A stretch of 64,000 nucleotides of DNA from Afipia sp. 1NLS2 (GCF_000178995.1 NZ_ADVZ01000003.1:62001-126000); one strand, 5' to 3'. Counted from the first letter of the stretch, positions 26,427-37,450 are shown. Notes: generated by a model not told the origin, from the sequence alone. Translations and numbers: made by a program.

Positions 26427-27272
26427 ATGAAGTTGTCGAGGGGCCGGATGAGCCGCGTATTGATGGGGATGGGCGTCGCCGCTGCGACCTTTGTCATGAG
26501 CGGCGTGGCGATGGCGGCCGAGATCATGGGGCAGCCGCAGGAGTGGGAATACAAACTCCAGAAGGCCGCGACGCCGATCATGGAGAACATCATCTGGTTC
26601 CACAACTTCCTGCTCTGGCTCATCACCGCGATCGTTCTGTTCGTCCTCGTCCTGATCGTGGTCGTCATCTTCAAGTTCAACGCCAAGGCCAACCCGGTCC
26701 CCTCCAAGACCACGCACCACACGCTGATCGAGGTGATCTGGACCATCGTTCCCGTGCTGATCCTGGTCGGCATCTCGGTGCCCTCGTTCCGGCTTCTGTT
26801 CAGCGAGCTGGACGTTCCGAAGTCGGACCTCACGATCAAGGCCACCGGCAAGCAGTGGTATTGGACCTATTCCTATCCCGACAACGGCAAGTTCGAATTC
26901 GATTCGCTGCTCGCCACCGACAAGCAGCCGCGCCTTCTGGCAGTGGACAATGAACTGGTGGTGCCGGTGAACAAGGTGGTTCGCGTTCAGGTGATCGGCG
27001 CCGACGTCATCCACTCCTTCGCGGTCCCCGCTTTCGGTATCAAGATCGACGCGGTTCCGGGCCGTCTCAACGAAACCTGGTTCAAGGCCGAACAGACCGG
27101 CATGTTCTACGGCCAGTGCTCCGAGCTTTGCGGCAAGGATCACGCCTACATGCCGATCGCCGTCCGCGTCGTCACCGAGGACGAATTCAAGAAATGGGTC
27201 GCCGACGCGCAGAAGAAGTATGCGTCCGCCCGCAACAGCACTTTCGCCTCTATCGAGGCTGTCGCGCACTGA
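26427..27272 (+). CDS. coxB: Cytochrome c oxidase subunit II
   Basis: This 281-residue subunit of the aa3-type oxidase has a signal peptide (cut near A-M-A-A-E), two membrane helices and a periplasmic cupredoxin domain that receives electrons from cytochrome c. The CuA site is complete: H in V-I-H-S-F and C-S-E-L-C-G-K-D-H-A-Y-M; the electron-entry W-Y-W-T-Y is present. The ATG at 26427 has AGGAG ten bases upstream; the open frame upstream of it is leader-like noise. First gene of the cox operon. Confidence 0.95.
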   Translation: MKLSRGRMSRVLMGMGVAAATFVMSGVAMAAEIMGQPQEWEYKLQKAATPIMENIIWFHNFLLWLITAIVLFVLVLIVVVIFKFNAKANPVPSKTTHHTLIEVIWTIVPVLILVGISVPSFRLLFSELDVPKSDLTIKATGKQWYWTYSYPDNGKFEFDSLLATDKQPRLLAVDNELVVPVNKVVRVQVIGADVIHSFAVPAFGIKIDAVPGRLNETWFKAEQTGMFYGQCSELCGKDHAYMPIAVRVVTEDEFKKWVADAQKKYASARNSTFASIEAVAH

Positions 27273-27333
27273 CGCGGCGTCACACTTGAGAAGGCAACCG
27301 CAAGGTTACGAACTGCAAAGTTCAAAGGATTAG

Positions 27334-28962
<1,629 letters not shown>

Positions 28963-28970
28963 TCTGCGCT

Positions 28971-28991
28971 GCCGTGCCGGGAAGGCACGGC
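28971..28991 (+). terminator. Hairpin after coxA (possible attenuator)
   Basis: GCCGTGCC pairs with GGCACGGC around a five-base loop, nine bases after the coxA stop. No T-run follows, so it may stabilise the coxBA message or lower read-through rather than end transcription. Confidence 0.5.
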
Positions 28992-29004
28992 GCGCCAGCG
29001 TAAT

Positions 29005-29049
29005 CTATCCGCCATAGCTCAGCCGTATCGGCTCAGCCATGGCGGATAG
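29005..29049 (+). repeat. Long stem-loop between coxA and ctaB
   Basis: CTATCCGCCAT (29005-29015) pairs with ATGGCGGATAG (29039-29049), 11 of 11 bases, and the loop contains a second hairpin, AGCCG-TAT-CGGCT (29021-29033). The structure ends just before the ctaB ribosome-binding site at 29059. It may limit ctaB expression relative to coxBA or block RNA decay. Confidence 0.6.
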
Positions 29050-29074
29050 GGTCTATCCAAGGAGTCGTTCGGAC

Positions 29075-30016
29075 TTGTCCGTGGTCGAGCAAAATTCGGT
29101 CGAATATTCTCCCCTCATCATTTCCGAGGCGGGCGTTTCGGATTACATCGCGCTTCTGAAGCCGCGGGTGATGTCGCTCGTCGTGTTCACCGCGCTTGTT
29201 GGTCTCGTGATCGCGCCGGGCCATCTGCATCCGGTTCTCGCCATCACCTCGATCCTGTGCATCGCGGTCGGCGGTGGCGCCTCCGGTGCGTTGAACATGT
29301 GGTACGAGCGCGACGTCGACGCGTTGATGACGCGCACCGCCAACCGTCCGATCCCGCGGGGCCGGATTTCGTCTTCGGAAGCGGCCGCTTTCGGCATCAC
29401 GCTGGCGATCTTCTCGGTGACGACGCTCGGTATTCTGGTGAACTGGCTCGCCGGTGCGCTGCTGGCCTTCACGATCTTCTTCTATGTGGTCGTCTATACG
29501 ATGTGGCTGAAGCGCTGGACCGCGCAGAACATCGTGATCGGCGGTGCCGCAGGAGCATTGCCGCCGGTGGTGGCCTGGGCGGCGGCGACCGGATCGCTTG
29601 CGCCGCAGCCGATCATCCTGTTTCTCATCATCTTCCTGTGGACACCGCCACACTTCTGGGCGCTGGCGCTGTTCCGTTCGGACGATTACGCCCGCGCCAA
29701 CATCCCGATGCTGCCGGTGGTAGCAGGGCCCGACGCGACGCGGCTGCAGATCCTGCTCTACACCATCGTGCTGGTGGCCGTTGCGATCTCGCCTTGGCCG
29801 CTCGGCTATTTTGGCGTGGCTTACGGCATCACTTCGGTTCTACTCGGCGCGGGGATGCTGTGGTGCGCAGTCGATGTCTATCGCAAGCGCACCGGCACGG
29901 AGGCCAATCGCGCCGCTCGCGCGCTGTTCAAGTTCTCACTGTTGTATCTGTTCCTGCTGTTCGCAGTGCTGCCCCTCGAAGTGGCGGCAAACGCGCTCAT
30001 CGCGGTGGTCTGGTAG
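29075..30016 (+). CDS. ctaB: Protoheme IX farnesyltransferase (heme O synthase)
   Basis: This 313-residue UbiA-family membrane enzyme adds farnesyl to heme b to make heme o, the precursor of heme a for CoxA. Motifs are [21 protein letters not shown] and the second [13 protein letters not shown]. The start is chosen as TTG at 29075: AAGGAG lies ten bases before it and the product begins M-S-V-V-E-Q-N as in relatives. The first in-frame ATG at 29039 is on the arm of a stem-loop and lacks a ribosome-binding site. Confidence 0.92.
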   Translation: MSVVEQNSVEYSPLIISEAGVSDYIALLKPRVMSLVVFTALVGLVIAPGHLHPVLAITSILCIAVGGGASGALNMWYERDVDALMTRTANRPIPRGRISSSEAAAFGITLAIFSVTTLGILVNWLAGALLAFTIFFYVVVYTMWLKRWTAQNIVIGGAAGALPPVVAWAAATGSLAPQPIILFLIIFLWTPPHFWALALFRSDDYARANIPMLPVVAGPDATRLQILLYTIVLVAVAISPWPLGYFGVAYGITSVLLGAGMLWCAVDVYRKRTGTEANRAARALFKFSLLYLFLLFAVLPLEVAANALIAVVW

Positions 30017-30023
30017 GGCATGG

Positions 30024-30191
30024 ATGGACAACGAGCCCGGCCAGGAAGAGGGGATCGTACTGACGGATGCGCAAAAGCGCCGCCGGCGGGAACGCTCGAT
30101 CGCGATTGCGCTGGCGCTCGGAATCCTGGTGGTGTTGTTTTTCGCCGTAACCCTGGTCAAGGGGCCGGCTGTTCTGATCCGGCCGATGTGA
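30024..30191 (+). CDS. coxF: CoxF-like small membrane protein
   Basis: A 55-residue protein: an acidic start ([10 protein letters not shown]), a basic patch Q-K-R-R-R-R-E-R-S and one membrane helix ending in L-V-K-G-P. It sits seven bases after ctaB and one base before ctaG. Its place and shape match the small gene called coxF in bradyrhizobia. It likely aids oxidase assembly; the exact role is not known. Too short for many gene finders. Confidence 0.85.
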   Translation: MDNEPGQEEGIVLTDAQKRRRRERSIAIALALGILVVLFFAVTLVKGPAVLIRPM

Positions 30192-30192
30192 C

Positions 30193-30810
30193 ATGAGCAA
30201 CGAAACCCCATCCACGCCTTCCCGCAAGCCCCGCATGTCGCGCGACGTCATGGTCGCGACGATCTGCGGCTTCGTGGTCGCGCTGATGGTCGGCGCGTCC
30301 TATGCGGCGGTGCCGTTCTACAACTGGTTCTGTCGCGCCACCGGCTTCGGCGGCACGACCCAGGTTGCGGAATCGGCGCCGACGCACATTACCAATCGTT
30401 CCGTGACGGTGCGTTTCGACTCCAATATCCAGGGCGGTTTGCCGTGGAAGTTCGTGCCCGAGCAGAACGAAGTTCATATCAAGATCGGTGAAGTGGCGAC
30501 GGTCTATTATTCGGTCACCAACCAGGCTGCGTACACCACCACGGGGCAGGCGAGCTACAACGTGACGCCGCTCACGACGGGCGCCTATTTCACCAAGATT
30601 AACTGTTTCTGCTTCACCGAACAGACCATGGCGCCTCATGAGAAGCGCGACATGGCGGTGGTGTTCTATGTCGATCCGTCGATGTTGCAGGATTCCGACC
30701 AGAACGGCACCAACACGATCACGCTGTCCTACACCTTCTATCCGGTGAAAAATCCGACGCCGAAACCGGTTGCTGCGTCGGAGCCGGACAAGCGCAAAAG
30801 TAATTTATAA
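30193..30810 (+). CDS. ctaG: Cytochrome c oxidase assembly protein CtaG/Cox11
   Basis: A 205-residue copper chaperone with one N-terminal membrane helix and a periplasmic immunoglobulin-like domain. It delivers copper to the CuB site of CoxA. The copper-binding C-F-C-F motif is present in [10 protein letters not shown], and the early [15 protein letters not shown] carries the third conserved Cys. It lies between coxF and coxC, the usual order. Confidence 0.95.
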   Translation: MSNETPSTPSRKPRMSRDVMVATICGFVVALMVGASYAAVPFYNWFCRATGFGGTTQVAESAPTHITNRSVTVRFDSNIQGGLPWKFVPEQNEVHIKIGEVATVYYSVTNQAAYTTTGQASYNVTPLTTGAYFTKINCFCFTEQTMAPHEKRDMAVVFYVDPSMLQDSDQNGTNTITLSYTFYPVKNPTPKPVAASEPDKRKSNL

Positions 30811-30864
30811 GCTAAGATAAATGATACGAGCGCCGGGTGACCGGCACCGCAAACGGAGAACGAA

Positions 30865-31722
30865 ATGGCTGGCGGGCACGTCAAACAACACGATTACCAC
30901 CTCGTCGATCCGAGCCCGTGGCCGGTGGTCGGCTCGCTCTCGGCGTTCATCATGGCGGTCGGCGCGATTTCGTGGATGCATCATCTCTATGCCGCAGCTC
31001 CGATCGTGTTCGGCGTCGGCACCATCGGTGTGCTCTACACCATGGCGAGTTGGTGGGGCGACGTGATCCGTGAGGCGCAGTACAAGGGCGACCACACCCG
31101 CGTCGTGCAGCTTCATCACCGCTACGGCATGATCCTGTTCATTGCCTCCGAGGTGATGTTCTTCGTCGCCTGGTTCTGGGCCTATTTCAACGCCGCACTG
31201 TTCCCGGGCGATACCATCCAGTTCACGCGTGACGCGCTATTCGGCGGTGTCTGGCCGCCGAAGGGGATCGAAACCTTCGACCCGTGGCACCTGCCGCTAT
31301 TGAACACGCTGATCCTGTTGACCTCGGGCACCACCGTCACCTGGGCGCACCACGCGCTTCTGGAAGGCGACCGCAAGGGGCTGAAGTGGGGCCTGATCCT
31401 CACCGTTGTGCTTGGCGCCTGCTTCACCTTGTGCCAGGCGTTCGAATACAGCCACGCTGAATTCTCCTTCGCCGGCCACGTCTATGGCTCGACCTTCTTC
31501 ATGGCGACGGGCTTCCATGGTTTCCACGTTCTGGTCGGCACCATCTTCCTGACCGTCTGCCTGATCCGCGCCTATATGGGTCACTTCACGCCGAAGCAGC
31601 ACCTCGGTTTCGAGTTCGCCGCCTGGTACTGGCACTTCGTCGACGTGGTGTGGCTGTTCCTGTTCATCTGCATCTATGTCTGGGGACATGGCGCGGAGAG
31701 CATGGCTCACGCGGCCCATTGA
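30865..31722 (+). CDS. coxC: Cytochrome c oxidase subunit III
   Basis: A 285-residue core subunit with seven membrane helices that stabilises the catalytic subunit and the proton entry path. Visible signatures are [45 protein letters not shown] and [26 protein letters not shown] provides the ribosome-binding site. An intrinsic terminator follows 19 bases after the stop. Confidence 0.96.
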   Translation: MAGGHVKQHDYHLVDPSPWPVVGSLSAFIMAVGAISWMHHLYAAAPIVFGVGTIGVLYTMASWWGDVIREAQYKGDHTRVVQLHHRYGMILFIASEVMFFVAWFWAYFNAALFPGDTIQFTRDALFGGVWPPKGIETFDPWHLPLLNTLILLTSGTTVTWAHHALLEGDRKGLKWGLILTVVLGACFTLCQAFEYSHAEFSFAGHVYGSTFFMATGFHGFHVLVGTIFLTVCLIRAYMGHFTPKQHLGFEFAAWYWHFVDVVWLFLFICIYVWGHGAESMAHAAH

Positions 31723-31740
31723 CCGGCAATCCTTGCATCG

Positions 31741-31770
31741 AAAAAGCGGCCCTCTGGGCCGCTTTTTTTA
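31741..31770 (+). terminator. Intrinsic terminator after coxC
   Basis: AAAAAGCGGCCC-TCT-GGGCCGCTTTTTTT: a nine-base GC stem with a three-base loop and a long T-run. It separates the cox core genes from DUF983/surf1, though the latter could still receive read-through. Confidence 0.9.
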
Positions 31771-31856
31771 TGGGAGGCCGGCCTGTCCGGTTCGACGGGA
31801 CTTTCCCGGCTGCCTTTCGTCGAGACTTTGCCGTACCTTTTTGTCATAAAGCCCCC

Positions 31857-32258
31857 ATGAACAACCTGCCGTCCTCACCGCCTGCTACCCCGGCGGTCTC
31901 GCCTTTCGTCGCCGGATTGCGCTGCCGCTGCCCGCGCTGCGGCAAGGGGAAAATGTTCGCCGGGTTTTTGTCGCTGCGGCCGGAATGCGAGGTCTGCGGC
32001 CTCGATTACAACTTCATCGACTCTGGCGACGGTCCGGCGGTGTTCGTGATCCTGCTCGCGGGATTCCTGGTGGTGGGTGCGGCGCTGATCGTGGAAGCGA
32101 AATATCAGCCGCCATTCTGGGTTCATGCCGCCCTGTGGCTGCCGTTGATCCTGCTCGTGACGCTGGCGCCGCTGCGGCCGATGAAGGCGCTGATGATCGC
32201 GCTGCAATATCACCACAAGGCAGCCGAAGGGCAGTTCGTGAAGCGGGATCAGGCATGA
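31857..32258 (+). CDS. DUF983 family membrane protein
   Basis: A 133-residue protein with a rubredoxin-like zinc motif, C-P-R-C-G-K-G and C-E-V-C-G-L-D-Y near residues 25-50, followed by two membrane helices. DUF983 proteins commonly sit beside cytochrome oxidase assembly genes, as here, but their role is unproven. The stop overlaps the surf1 start (ATGA). The open frame upstream to 31650 covers the terminator and is ignored. Confidence 0.88.
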   Translation: MNNLPSSPPATPAVSPFVAGLRCRCPRCGKGKMFAGFLSLRPECEVCGLDYNFIDSGDGPAVFVILLAGFLVVGAALIVEAKYQPPFWVHAALWLPLILLVTLAPLRPMKALMIALQYHHKAAEGQFVKRDQA

Positions 32259-33007
32259 GCCAAGCGAGGTCCTTGGGCAGTACGATCAGCATGACCGTGT
32301 TTGCGCTGGTGATGACGGCGCTCCTCACCGGATTGGGCTTCTGGCAGCTCGAACGCCGCGATGAGAAGCACGCGCTGATCGCCGCTTTGAATGCGCGGCT
32401 GGCGGCGGAGCCGGTGGCCTTGCCGCCATCGAGCGATTGGCCGCACCTGAACCGGAGTGACGATGAATTCCGCCGGGTGCGCTTCACGGCGACGTTCGAG
32501 AACAAGCCGGATGCGATGATCTACACATCCAGCTCGGCGGTGCGCACGGACATCAAGACGCCGGGTGCCTGGGCTTTCCTGCCGGCGCGGCTCGAGAGCG
32601 GCGAGCAGGTGGTGGTCAATGCCGGTTTCGTGCCGAATGAGATGCAGGGCCGGGCCGAGGAAGATCGCGCGGTCGCGCCCCTGCTGACCGGCAAGCCGGA
32701 GACGCTGACGGGGTATTTGCGTTTCCCCGAGCATCCCGGATTTCTCACCGCGCACGAAAATGAGCCGAAGCGGCTCTGGTTCATTCGCGATGTCCCCGGC
32801 ATCGCCGCATCGCTGAACTGGGGAAAGATCGCGCCGTTCTACATCGACCTTGAAACGCCGGTGCCCGCGGGAGCGGTGCCGAGGCCCGGCGCTCTCGTGC
32901 CCAAGCTGCGGGATAACCATCTGCAATACGCGATCACCTGGTTCGGCCTCGCGCTTGCCGTGTTCGGCACGTTCGGCTTCTGGCTGTTCGGCAGGCGACG
33001 GGCCTGA
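32255..33007 (+). CDS. surf1: SURF1 family oxidase assembly protein
   Basis: A 250-residue membrane protein with a helix at each end and a periplasmic middle domain. It helps insert heme a into CoxA. Signatures: G-L-G-F-W-Q-L-E-R-R-D-E-K near the start, G-A-W-A-F-L-P-A-R-L, V-N-A-G-F-V-P, and the terminal N-H-L-Q-Y-A-I-T-W-F-G-L-A. It is coupled to DUF983 by an ATGA overlap, so the assembly genes form a second transcription block after coxC. Confidence 0.93.
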   Translation: MSQARSLGSTISMTVFALVMTALLTGLGFWQLERRDEKHALIAALNARLAAEPVALPPSSDWPHLNRSDDEFRRVRFTATFENKPDAMIYTSSSAVRTDIKTPGAWAFLPARLESGEQVVVNAGFVPNEMQGRAEEDRAVAPLLTGKPETLTGYLRFPEHPGFLTAHENEPKRLWFIRDVPGIAASLNWGKIAPFYIDLETPVPAGAVPRPGALVPKLRDNHLQYAITWFGLALAVFGTFGFWLFGRRRA

Positions 33008-33132
33008 GGCCTGCCATTTCACTTCCTTGTCGGGAGGAAGGCCAGCCGGTATGGTGCGGAATTCCACCCGGCGTGGATAAAATTAACAATCTTGTCAAAG
33101 GCTTGCGGAACCCTGCGCCTTTGGAGGTACCG

Positions 33133-34548
33133 TTGACGACTTATCTTTCGACCCGGGGCGAGGCCCCCAAGCTCGGCTTTTGCGACGTGATGCTGACCGG
33201 GCTTGCCCGTGACGGCGGCCTTTACGTGCCAGAAGTCTGGCCGACGCTCTCGCGCGAGGCCATCGCCGGTTTTGCCGGCCGACCCTATTGGGAGGTCGCT
33301 ACCGAGGTGATCCGCCCCTTCGTCGCAGGTGAGATCTCCTATGCCGATCTCGGACGGATGACCAACGAAGCCTATGCCACGTTCCGCCATCCGGCGGTGG
33401 TGCCGCTCGACCAGAGCGGGACCAACCAGTTCACGCTCGAGCTGTTTCACGGGCCGACGCTCGCCTTCAAGGACGTGGCGATGCAGCTCCTGTCGCGGTT
33501 GATGGATCATGTGTTGGCCAAGCGCGGCGCGCGCACCACCATCGTGGTTGCGACCTCCGGCGACACCGGCGGTGCGGCGGTCGAGGCTTTCAAGAATCGC
33601 GAGAATGTCGATCTGTTCGTGCTGTTTCCGAACGGCCGCATCTCCGAGGTGCAGCGGCGGATGATGACGACGACCGGCGCGGCCAACGTCCATGCGCTGG
33701 CGGTGGAGGGCACGTTCGACGATTGCCAGGCGATCGTGAAGGCGCTGTTCAACCATCATGCATTCCGCGATCGCGTGTCACTGTCCGGCGTCAATTCGAT
33801 CAATTGGGCGCGCATCGTGGCGCAGACCGTTTATTACTTCACCTCGGCGGTAGCGCTGGGCGCGCCCGCGCGCGAGATCGACTTCACGGTGCCGACCGGC
33901 AATTTCGGTGACATCTTCGCGGGCTATGTCGCCAAGCGCATGGGCCTGCCGATCGGCACGCTGCGCATCGCCACCAACGTCAACGACATTCTCGCGCGGA
34001 CGCTGCAGAACGGGCTTTACGAAGTGCGCGGTGTTCACGCCACGCAATCGCCTTCGATGGATATTCAGGTGTCGTCGAATTTCGAGCGGCTGATTTTCGA
34101 GGCGAGCGGCCGTGACGCAGCACTGGTGCGCGGCCTGATGGCCTCGCTCGGCCAGTCCGGGCGCTTCTCCCTGCCGGGCAATGTGCTCAACGCAATCCGC
34201 GCCGATTTCGAGGCTGGCAGCGCCGACGAGACGGAAGTCGAGGCGACGATCCGCGCGGCGTTCCGCGAGGCGGGCGATCTCATCGATCCGCACACGGCCG
34301 TGGCGCTGGCGGTGGCCGAGCGCGACGACGCCGACGCCAAAACGCCGAACGTGGTGCTCTCCACCGCGCATCCGGCGAAATTCCCCGATGCGGTCGAGAA
34401 AGCCTGCGGCACGCGGCCGGGCCTGCCGGTCTGGCTCGACGGGCTGATGAGCCGCAAGGAGCACATCACCGTCATGAAGAACGATCCCGCGGCTATCGAG
34501 GCTTTCGTGCTCTCGGCGGGCCGGGTCGCCAAGCAAGAGGTTCATTGA
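33133..34548 (+). CDS. thrC: Threonine synthase
   Basis: A 471-residue PLP enzyme that turns O-phosphohomoserine into threonine. The PLP lysine is K113 in G-P-T-L-A-F-K-D-V-A; A-T-S-G-D-T-G-G-A-A, V-F-P-x-G-R-I-S-E-V-Q-R-R-M-M and N-S-I-N-W-A-R are typical. The start is taken as TTG at 33133, since GGAGG lies five bases upstream and the product then begins M-T-T-Y-L-S-T-R-G like relatives. A GTG at 33073 would add 20 unconserved residues. The stop shares a base with the next gene's ATG. Confidence 0.92.
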   Translation: MTTYLSTRGEAPKLGFCDVMLTGLARDGGLYVPEVWPTLSREAIAGFAGRPYWEVATEVIRPFVAGEISYADLGRMTNEAYATFRHPAVVPLDQSGTNQFTLELFHGPTLAFKDVAMQLLSRLMDHVLAKRGARTTIVVATSGDTGGAAVEAFKNRENVDLFVLFPNGRISEVQRRMMTTTGAANVHALAVEGTFDDCQAIVKALFNHHAFRDRVSLSGVNSINWARIVAQTVYYFTSAVALGAPAREIDFTVPTGNFGDIFAGYVAKRMGLPIGTLRIATNVNDILARTLQNGLYEVRGVHATQSPSMDIQVSSNFERLIFEASGRDAALVRGLMASLGQSGRFSLPGNVLNAIRADFEAGSADETEVEATIRAAFREAGDLIDPHTAVALAVAERDDADAKTPNVVLSTAHPAKFPDAVEKACGTRPGLPVWLDGLMSRKEHITVMKNDPAAIEAFVLSAGRVAKQEVH

Positions 34549-35837
34549 TGGCTGTCGAAATCACCAAGCTTCCCTCCGGGCTCACCGTCGTCACCGATGC
34601 CATGCCGCATCTGGAAACGGCGGCGCTCGGCGTGTGGACCGGGGTCGGTGGCCGCGACGAAAAGCTGGACGAGCACGGCATTTCGCATCTGCTCGAACAC
34701 ATGGCGTTCAAAGGCACAGCGAGCCGTACCTCGCGCGAGATCGTCGAGCAGATCGAAGCGGTCGGCGGCGATCTCAATGCGGCGACGAGTTCGGAAAGCA
34801 CCGCTTATTACGCGCGCGTCATGAAGGCGGACGTGCCGCTTGCGATCGACGTGCTGTCCGACATTCTGGCGAATCCGTCCTTCGATACGGACGAGCTGGA
34901 GCGCGAGAAAAGCGTCATCGTGCAGGAGATCGGCGCGGCGATGGATACGCCCGACGATGCCGTGTTCGAATATCTTGGCGAATTGGCTTATCCCGACCAG
35001 CCGATGGGGCGCTCGCTGCTCGGTACGCCGGAGACGCTCGCGACCTTCACACGCGACAAGCTGCGCGGCTATCTCACCACGCATTATCGCGGCCCCGACA
35101 TGGTGGTGGCGGCGTCTGGTGCGATCGATCATCGCCGGATCGTCGCCGATGTGGAGCAGCGGTTTGCGGGGTTCGGTGCTGATGAAGGTCCGAAGTCCAA
35201 GCCAGCTGTATTCGGTAAGGGTGGCTCGCGCGTTGTGCGCCGCGATCTGGAGCAGGCCCATCTGACGCTGGCGCTGGAAGGCATTCCGCAATCGGACCCG
35301 GCCTTGTTCAGCCTGCAGGTGTTCACCAACATCCTCGGCGGAGGAATGTCGTCGCGGCTGTTCCAGGAAGTGCGCGAGAAGCGCGGGCTTTGCTATTCGA
35401 TCTACACCTTCCACCAGCCTTATTCCGACACGGGTTTCTTCAGTCTCTACACCGGCACCGACCCGACCGATGCGCCGGAGATGATGGAAGTCATTGTCGA
35501 CGAGATGAACGAAGCGGTCGAGACGCTGACGGAGGCGGAAATCGCACGCGCCAAGGCGCAGATGAAGGCCGGATTGTTAATGGCGCTGGAGAGTTGCAGC
35601 GCGCGAGCCGAGCAGTTGGCGCGCCACGTGCTGGCCTATGGCCGTCCGCTGAGTATTGAGGAAATGATCGCGCGGATCGACAATGTCAGCGTGGAGTCAG
35701 CCCGTGATGCGGCGAGGGCGTTGCTTGCCCGCAGCCGCCCGGCGGTGGTGGCGCTCGGCAGCGGCCGGGGGCTGGACAAGGCGGTGGCGTTTGCGGAAGG
35801 ATTGTCCGGGCCGAAGGCCAAGGCACTTCTTCACTAA
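34548..35837 (+). CDS. M16 family zinc protease (processing-peptidase-like)
   Basis: This 429-residue protein belongs to the pitrilysin/MPP family. The inverted zinc motif is H47-L-L-E50-H51 in I-S-H-L-L-E-H-M-A-F-K-G, and the downstream Glu lies in E-R-E-K-S-V-I-V-Q-E-I. The C-terminal half keeps G-G-G-M-S-S-R-L-F-Q-E-V-R-E-K-R-G-L. It is close to the bacterial ancestor of the mitochondrial processing peptidase. It is translationally coupled to thrC (TGATG) and its last codons lie in a short tandem duplication. Confidence 0.92.
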   Translation: MAVEITKLPSGLTVVTDAMPHLETAALGVWTGVGGRDEKLDEHGISHLLEHMAFKGTASRTSREIVEQIEAVGGDLNAATSSESTAYYARVMKADVPLAIDVLSDILANPSFDTDELEREKSVIVQEIGAAMDTPDDAVFEYLGELAYPDQPMGRSLLGTPETLATFTRDKLRGYLTTHYRGPDMVVAASGAIDHRRIVADVEQRFAGFGADEGPKSKPAVFGKGGSRVVRRDLEQAHLTLALEGIPQSDPALFSLQVFTNILGGGMSSRLFQEVREKRGLCYSIYTFHQPYSDTGFFSLYTGTDPTDAPEMMEVIVDEMNEAVETLTEAEIARAKAQMKAGLLMALESCSARAEQLARHVLAYGRPLSIEEMIARIDNVSVESARDAARALLARSRPAVVALGSGRGLDKAVAFAEGLSGPKAKALLH

Positions 35838-35857
35838 GAAGGCACTTCTGCACTAAG
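35820..35857 (+). repeat. 19-bp tandem duplication over the M16 stop codon
   Basis: AAGGCACTTCTTCACTAAG (35820-35838) is followed directly by AAGGCACTTCTGCACTAAG (35839-35857), one mismatch in 19. The first copy holds the end of the protease gene with its TAA; the second copy is untranslated. It looks like a recent slippage duplication. Confidence 0.85.
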
Positions 35858-35880
35858 AGGGCGCCGCATTAAGCGCCCTC
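35857..35880 (+). terminator. Hairpin after the M16 gene
   Basis: GAGGGCGC pairs with GCGCCCTC around CGCATTAA. No T-run follows, so termination may be weak or Rho-assisted. Confidence 0.5.
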
Positions 35881-35945
35881 CAACGTTGCGAGTTGAATGT
35901 GTTGATCGAGCCCATCCGGCTCGATGCGATGAGAAGAGAGTGGCC

Positions 35946-36533
35946 ATGGCGTTATTCCGGTTGCCCCTCACCTTGCCGCCCGTGCTCATGCCGCGCGCGC
36001 GTGGGCTCTGGCTGCGTCCGCCGGCGATGGCGGATTACGAACAGTGGTCGGAACTACGGCAGATGAGCAGGGCTTACCTGACGCCCTGGGAGCCGATCTG
36101 GCCCGCCGATGATCTGACCCGGGCGGGATTTCGCCGCCGGTTGCGCCGCTATACCGAAGACATCGCCGAAGACCGCTCCTATCCCTTCATCATCATCCGC
36201 GAGGGCGATCAGAAGCTGCTCGGCGCGGTCACGCTTGCCAATGTCCGGCGCGGCATCGTCCAGAGCGGCACCATCGGCTACTGGATCGGCGAGCCTTATG
36301 CCAGGCAGGGCTACATGACGGCGGCGCTGCGCGTGCTGCTGCCGACATTGTTCGGCGAGCTGCACCTGCATCGCGTGGAGGCGGCCTGCATTCCGGGCAA
36401 TCTGGCGTCGGCGCGGGTGCTGGAGAAATGCGGCTTCATCCGGGAAGGCGTGGCGCGGCGATATCTGTGCATCAACGGCTCCTGGCAGGACCATTATTTG
36501 TACGGGCTGCTGGAGGACGACTTCGTCGGCTGA
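35946..36533 (+). CDS. GNAT family N-acetyltransferase, RimJ/RimL-like
   Basis: A 195-residue acetyltransferase. It has L-W-L-R-P-P-A-M-A-D-Y as first strand, G-T-I-G-Y-W-I-G-E-P-Y-A-R-Q-G-Y-M-T-A-A for the acetyl-CoA loop, and R-V-E-A-A-C-I-P-G-N-x-A-S-x-R-V-L-E-K-C-G-F, the RimJ signature. It probably acetylates a protein N-terminus, for instance of a ribosomal protein. The ATG at 35946 follows AGAGAGTGG; an earlier in-frame ATG at 35886 is unlikely. Confidence 0.88.
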   Translation: MALFRLPLTLPPVLMPRARGLWLRPPAMADYEQWSELRQMSRAYLTPWEPIWPADDLTRAGFRRRLRRYTEDIAEDRSYPFIIIREGDQKLLGAVTLANVRRGIVQSGTIGYWIGEPYARQGYMTAALRVLLPTLFGELHLHRVEAACIPGNLASARVLEKCGFIREGVARRYLCINGSWQDHYLYGLLEDDFVG

Positions 36534-36675
36534 GGAAAGCGGGCGAAGCGCCAGTTGCGGTGCAACCTGATGCCCATGAGGCATGGTTCATGCCCCGCCT
36601 TATGCCTTGGGTTCGCCGCGATCGGCCTGTTATAAGGCGACCGGACTTCAAGACTTCGGGGGATATCGAACAGCA

Positions 36676-37368
36676 ATGACGCAGCAGTTTCCTCATGGCC
36701 GGCTTGTGCGCGCGCGTTCGCCTTTGCTTATGGCGGCCCTGTTGAGCATGACGCTCGCGGGCTGTGGTGGCGGCAGCATGTTCGGCGGCTCAAGCGCCAG
36801 TGCGGATTCTACGGCCGCCAGCAGCCCCTCGCTCGGCAGCCGGTTCAGCCAGATTTTCGGCTCCAAGTCGCAGGCACTCGGTGAGGCGCCGCCTCCGCCG
36901 GAAGACAATAGCGGGCCGACCTGTCCTCCCGTCAATGTCCGCTTCGGCGCGTCGACGCTCGCGGTGGGACTTCCGGGCAAGCCTGCGAGCGGGATGGACC
37001 TGCGCTACCAGGCATCGATCCTGCGCACCGCGCGCGATTGCACCTTGAGCGGCGGGCAGATTACCGCGCGTGTCGGTGTGCAGGGACGGATCATTACCGG
37101 TGCGGCAGGCGCGCCGCCGACCGTGGATATTCCATTGCGCGTTGCGGTGATGCAGGAAGGCGTCACAACGAAGGTGATCTTCACCAAGGCGTTCCAGACC
37201 TCGGTCGCGTTGTCCGGCGACGCGGGTTACACCGATTTCAGCGCGGTGATCGAAGACATCGTTTATCCGGTGCCGCCGGGGGATACGGGCGACAATTATG
37301 TTTTCTACATCGGCTTCGATCCGGCAGGGCAAAAGCCCGCACCACGCGCGCGCGGCCGCAAGCATTAG
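36676..37368 (+). CDS. Putative outer-membrane lipoprotein
   Basis: A 230-residue protein with a lipobox (T-L-A-G-C, then glycines), so the mature chain is probably lipid-anchored. A Ser-rich linker and a Pro-rich E-A-P-P-P-P-E-D-N segment lead to a beta-rich C-terminal domain with C-P-P-V-N-V-R-F-G and a second Cys in R-D-C-T-L-S-G-G. I do not recognise a characterised family. It ends with a basic tail (R-A-R-G-R-K-H). The gene converges on the ATP synthase operon across a bidirectional terminator. Confidence 0.75.
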   Translation: MTQQFPHGRLVRARSPLLMAALLSMTLAGCGGGSMFGGSSASADSTAASSPSLGSRFSQIFGSKSQALGEAPPPPEDNSGPTCPPVNVRFGASTLAVGLPGKPASGMDLRYQASILRTARDCTLSGGQITARVGVQGRIITGAAGAPPTVDIPLRVAVMQEGVTTKVIFTKAFQTSVALSGDAGYTDFSAVIEDIVYPVPPGDTGDNYVFYIGFDPAGQKPAPRARGRKH

Positions 37369-37397
37369 CTTTCCGCCATCGAGCCGTCATCGGGCAA

Positions 37398-37434
37398 AAT
37401 AAAAAGGCCGGTCTTTCGACCGGCCTTTTTATTT
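37398..37434. terminator. Bidirectional intrinsic terminator
   Basis: A near-perfect palindrome: AAATAAAAAGGCCGGTC, loop TTTC, GACCGGCCTTTTTATTT. It ends both the lipoprotein gene (plus) and the atp operon (minus). Confidence 0.95.
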
Positions 37435-37450
37435 CTGATGAGGGAGAAGC

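Noticed and set aside
29039..29074. ATG at 29039 as ctaB start
   Set aside because: It sits on the arm of an 11-base stem and has no ribosome-binding site; TTG at 29075 fits better.
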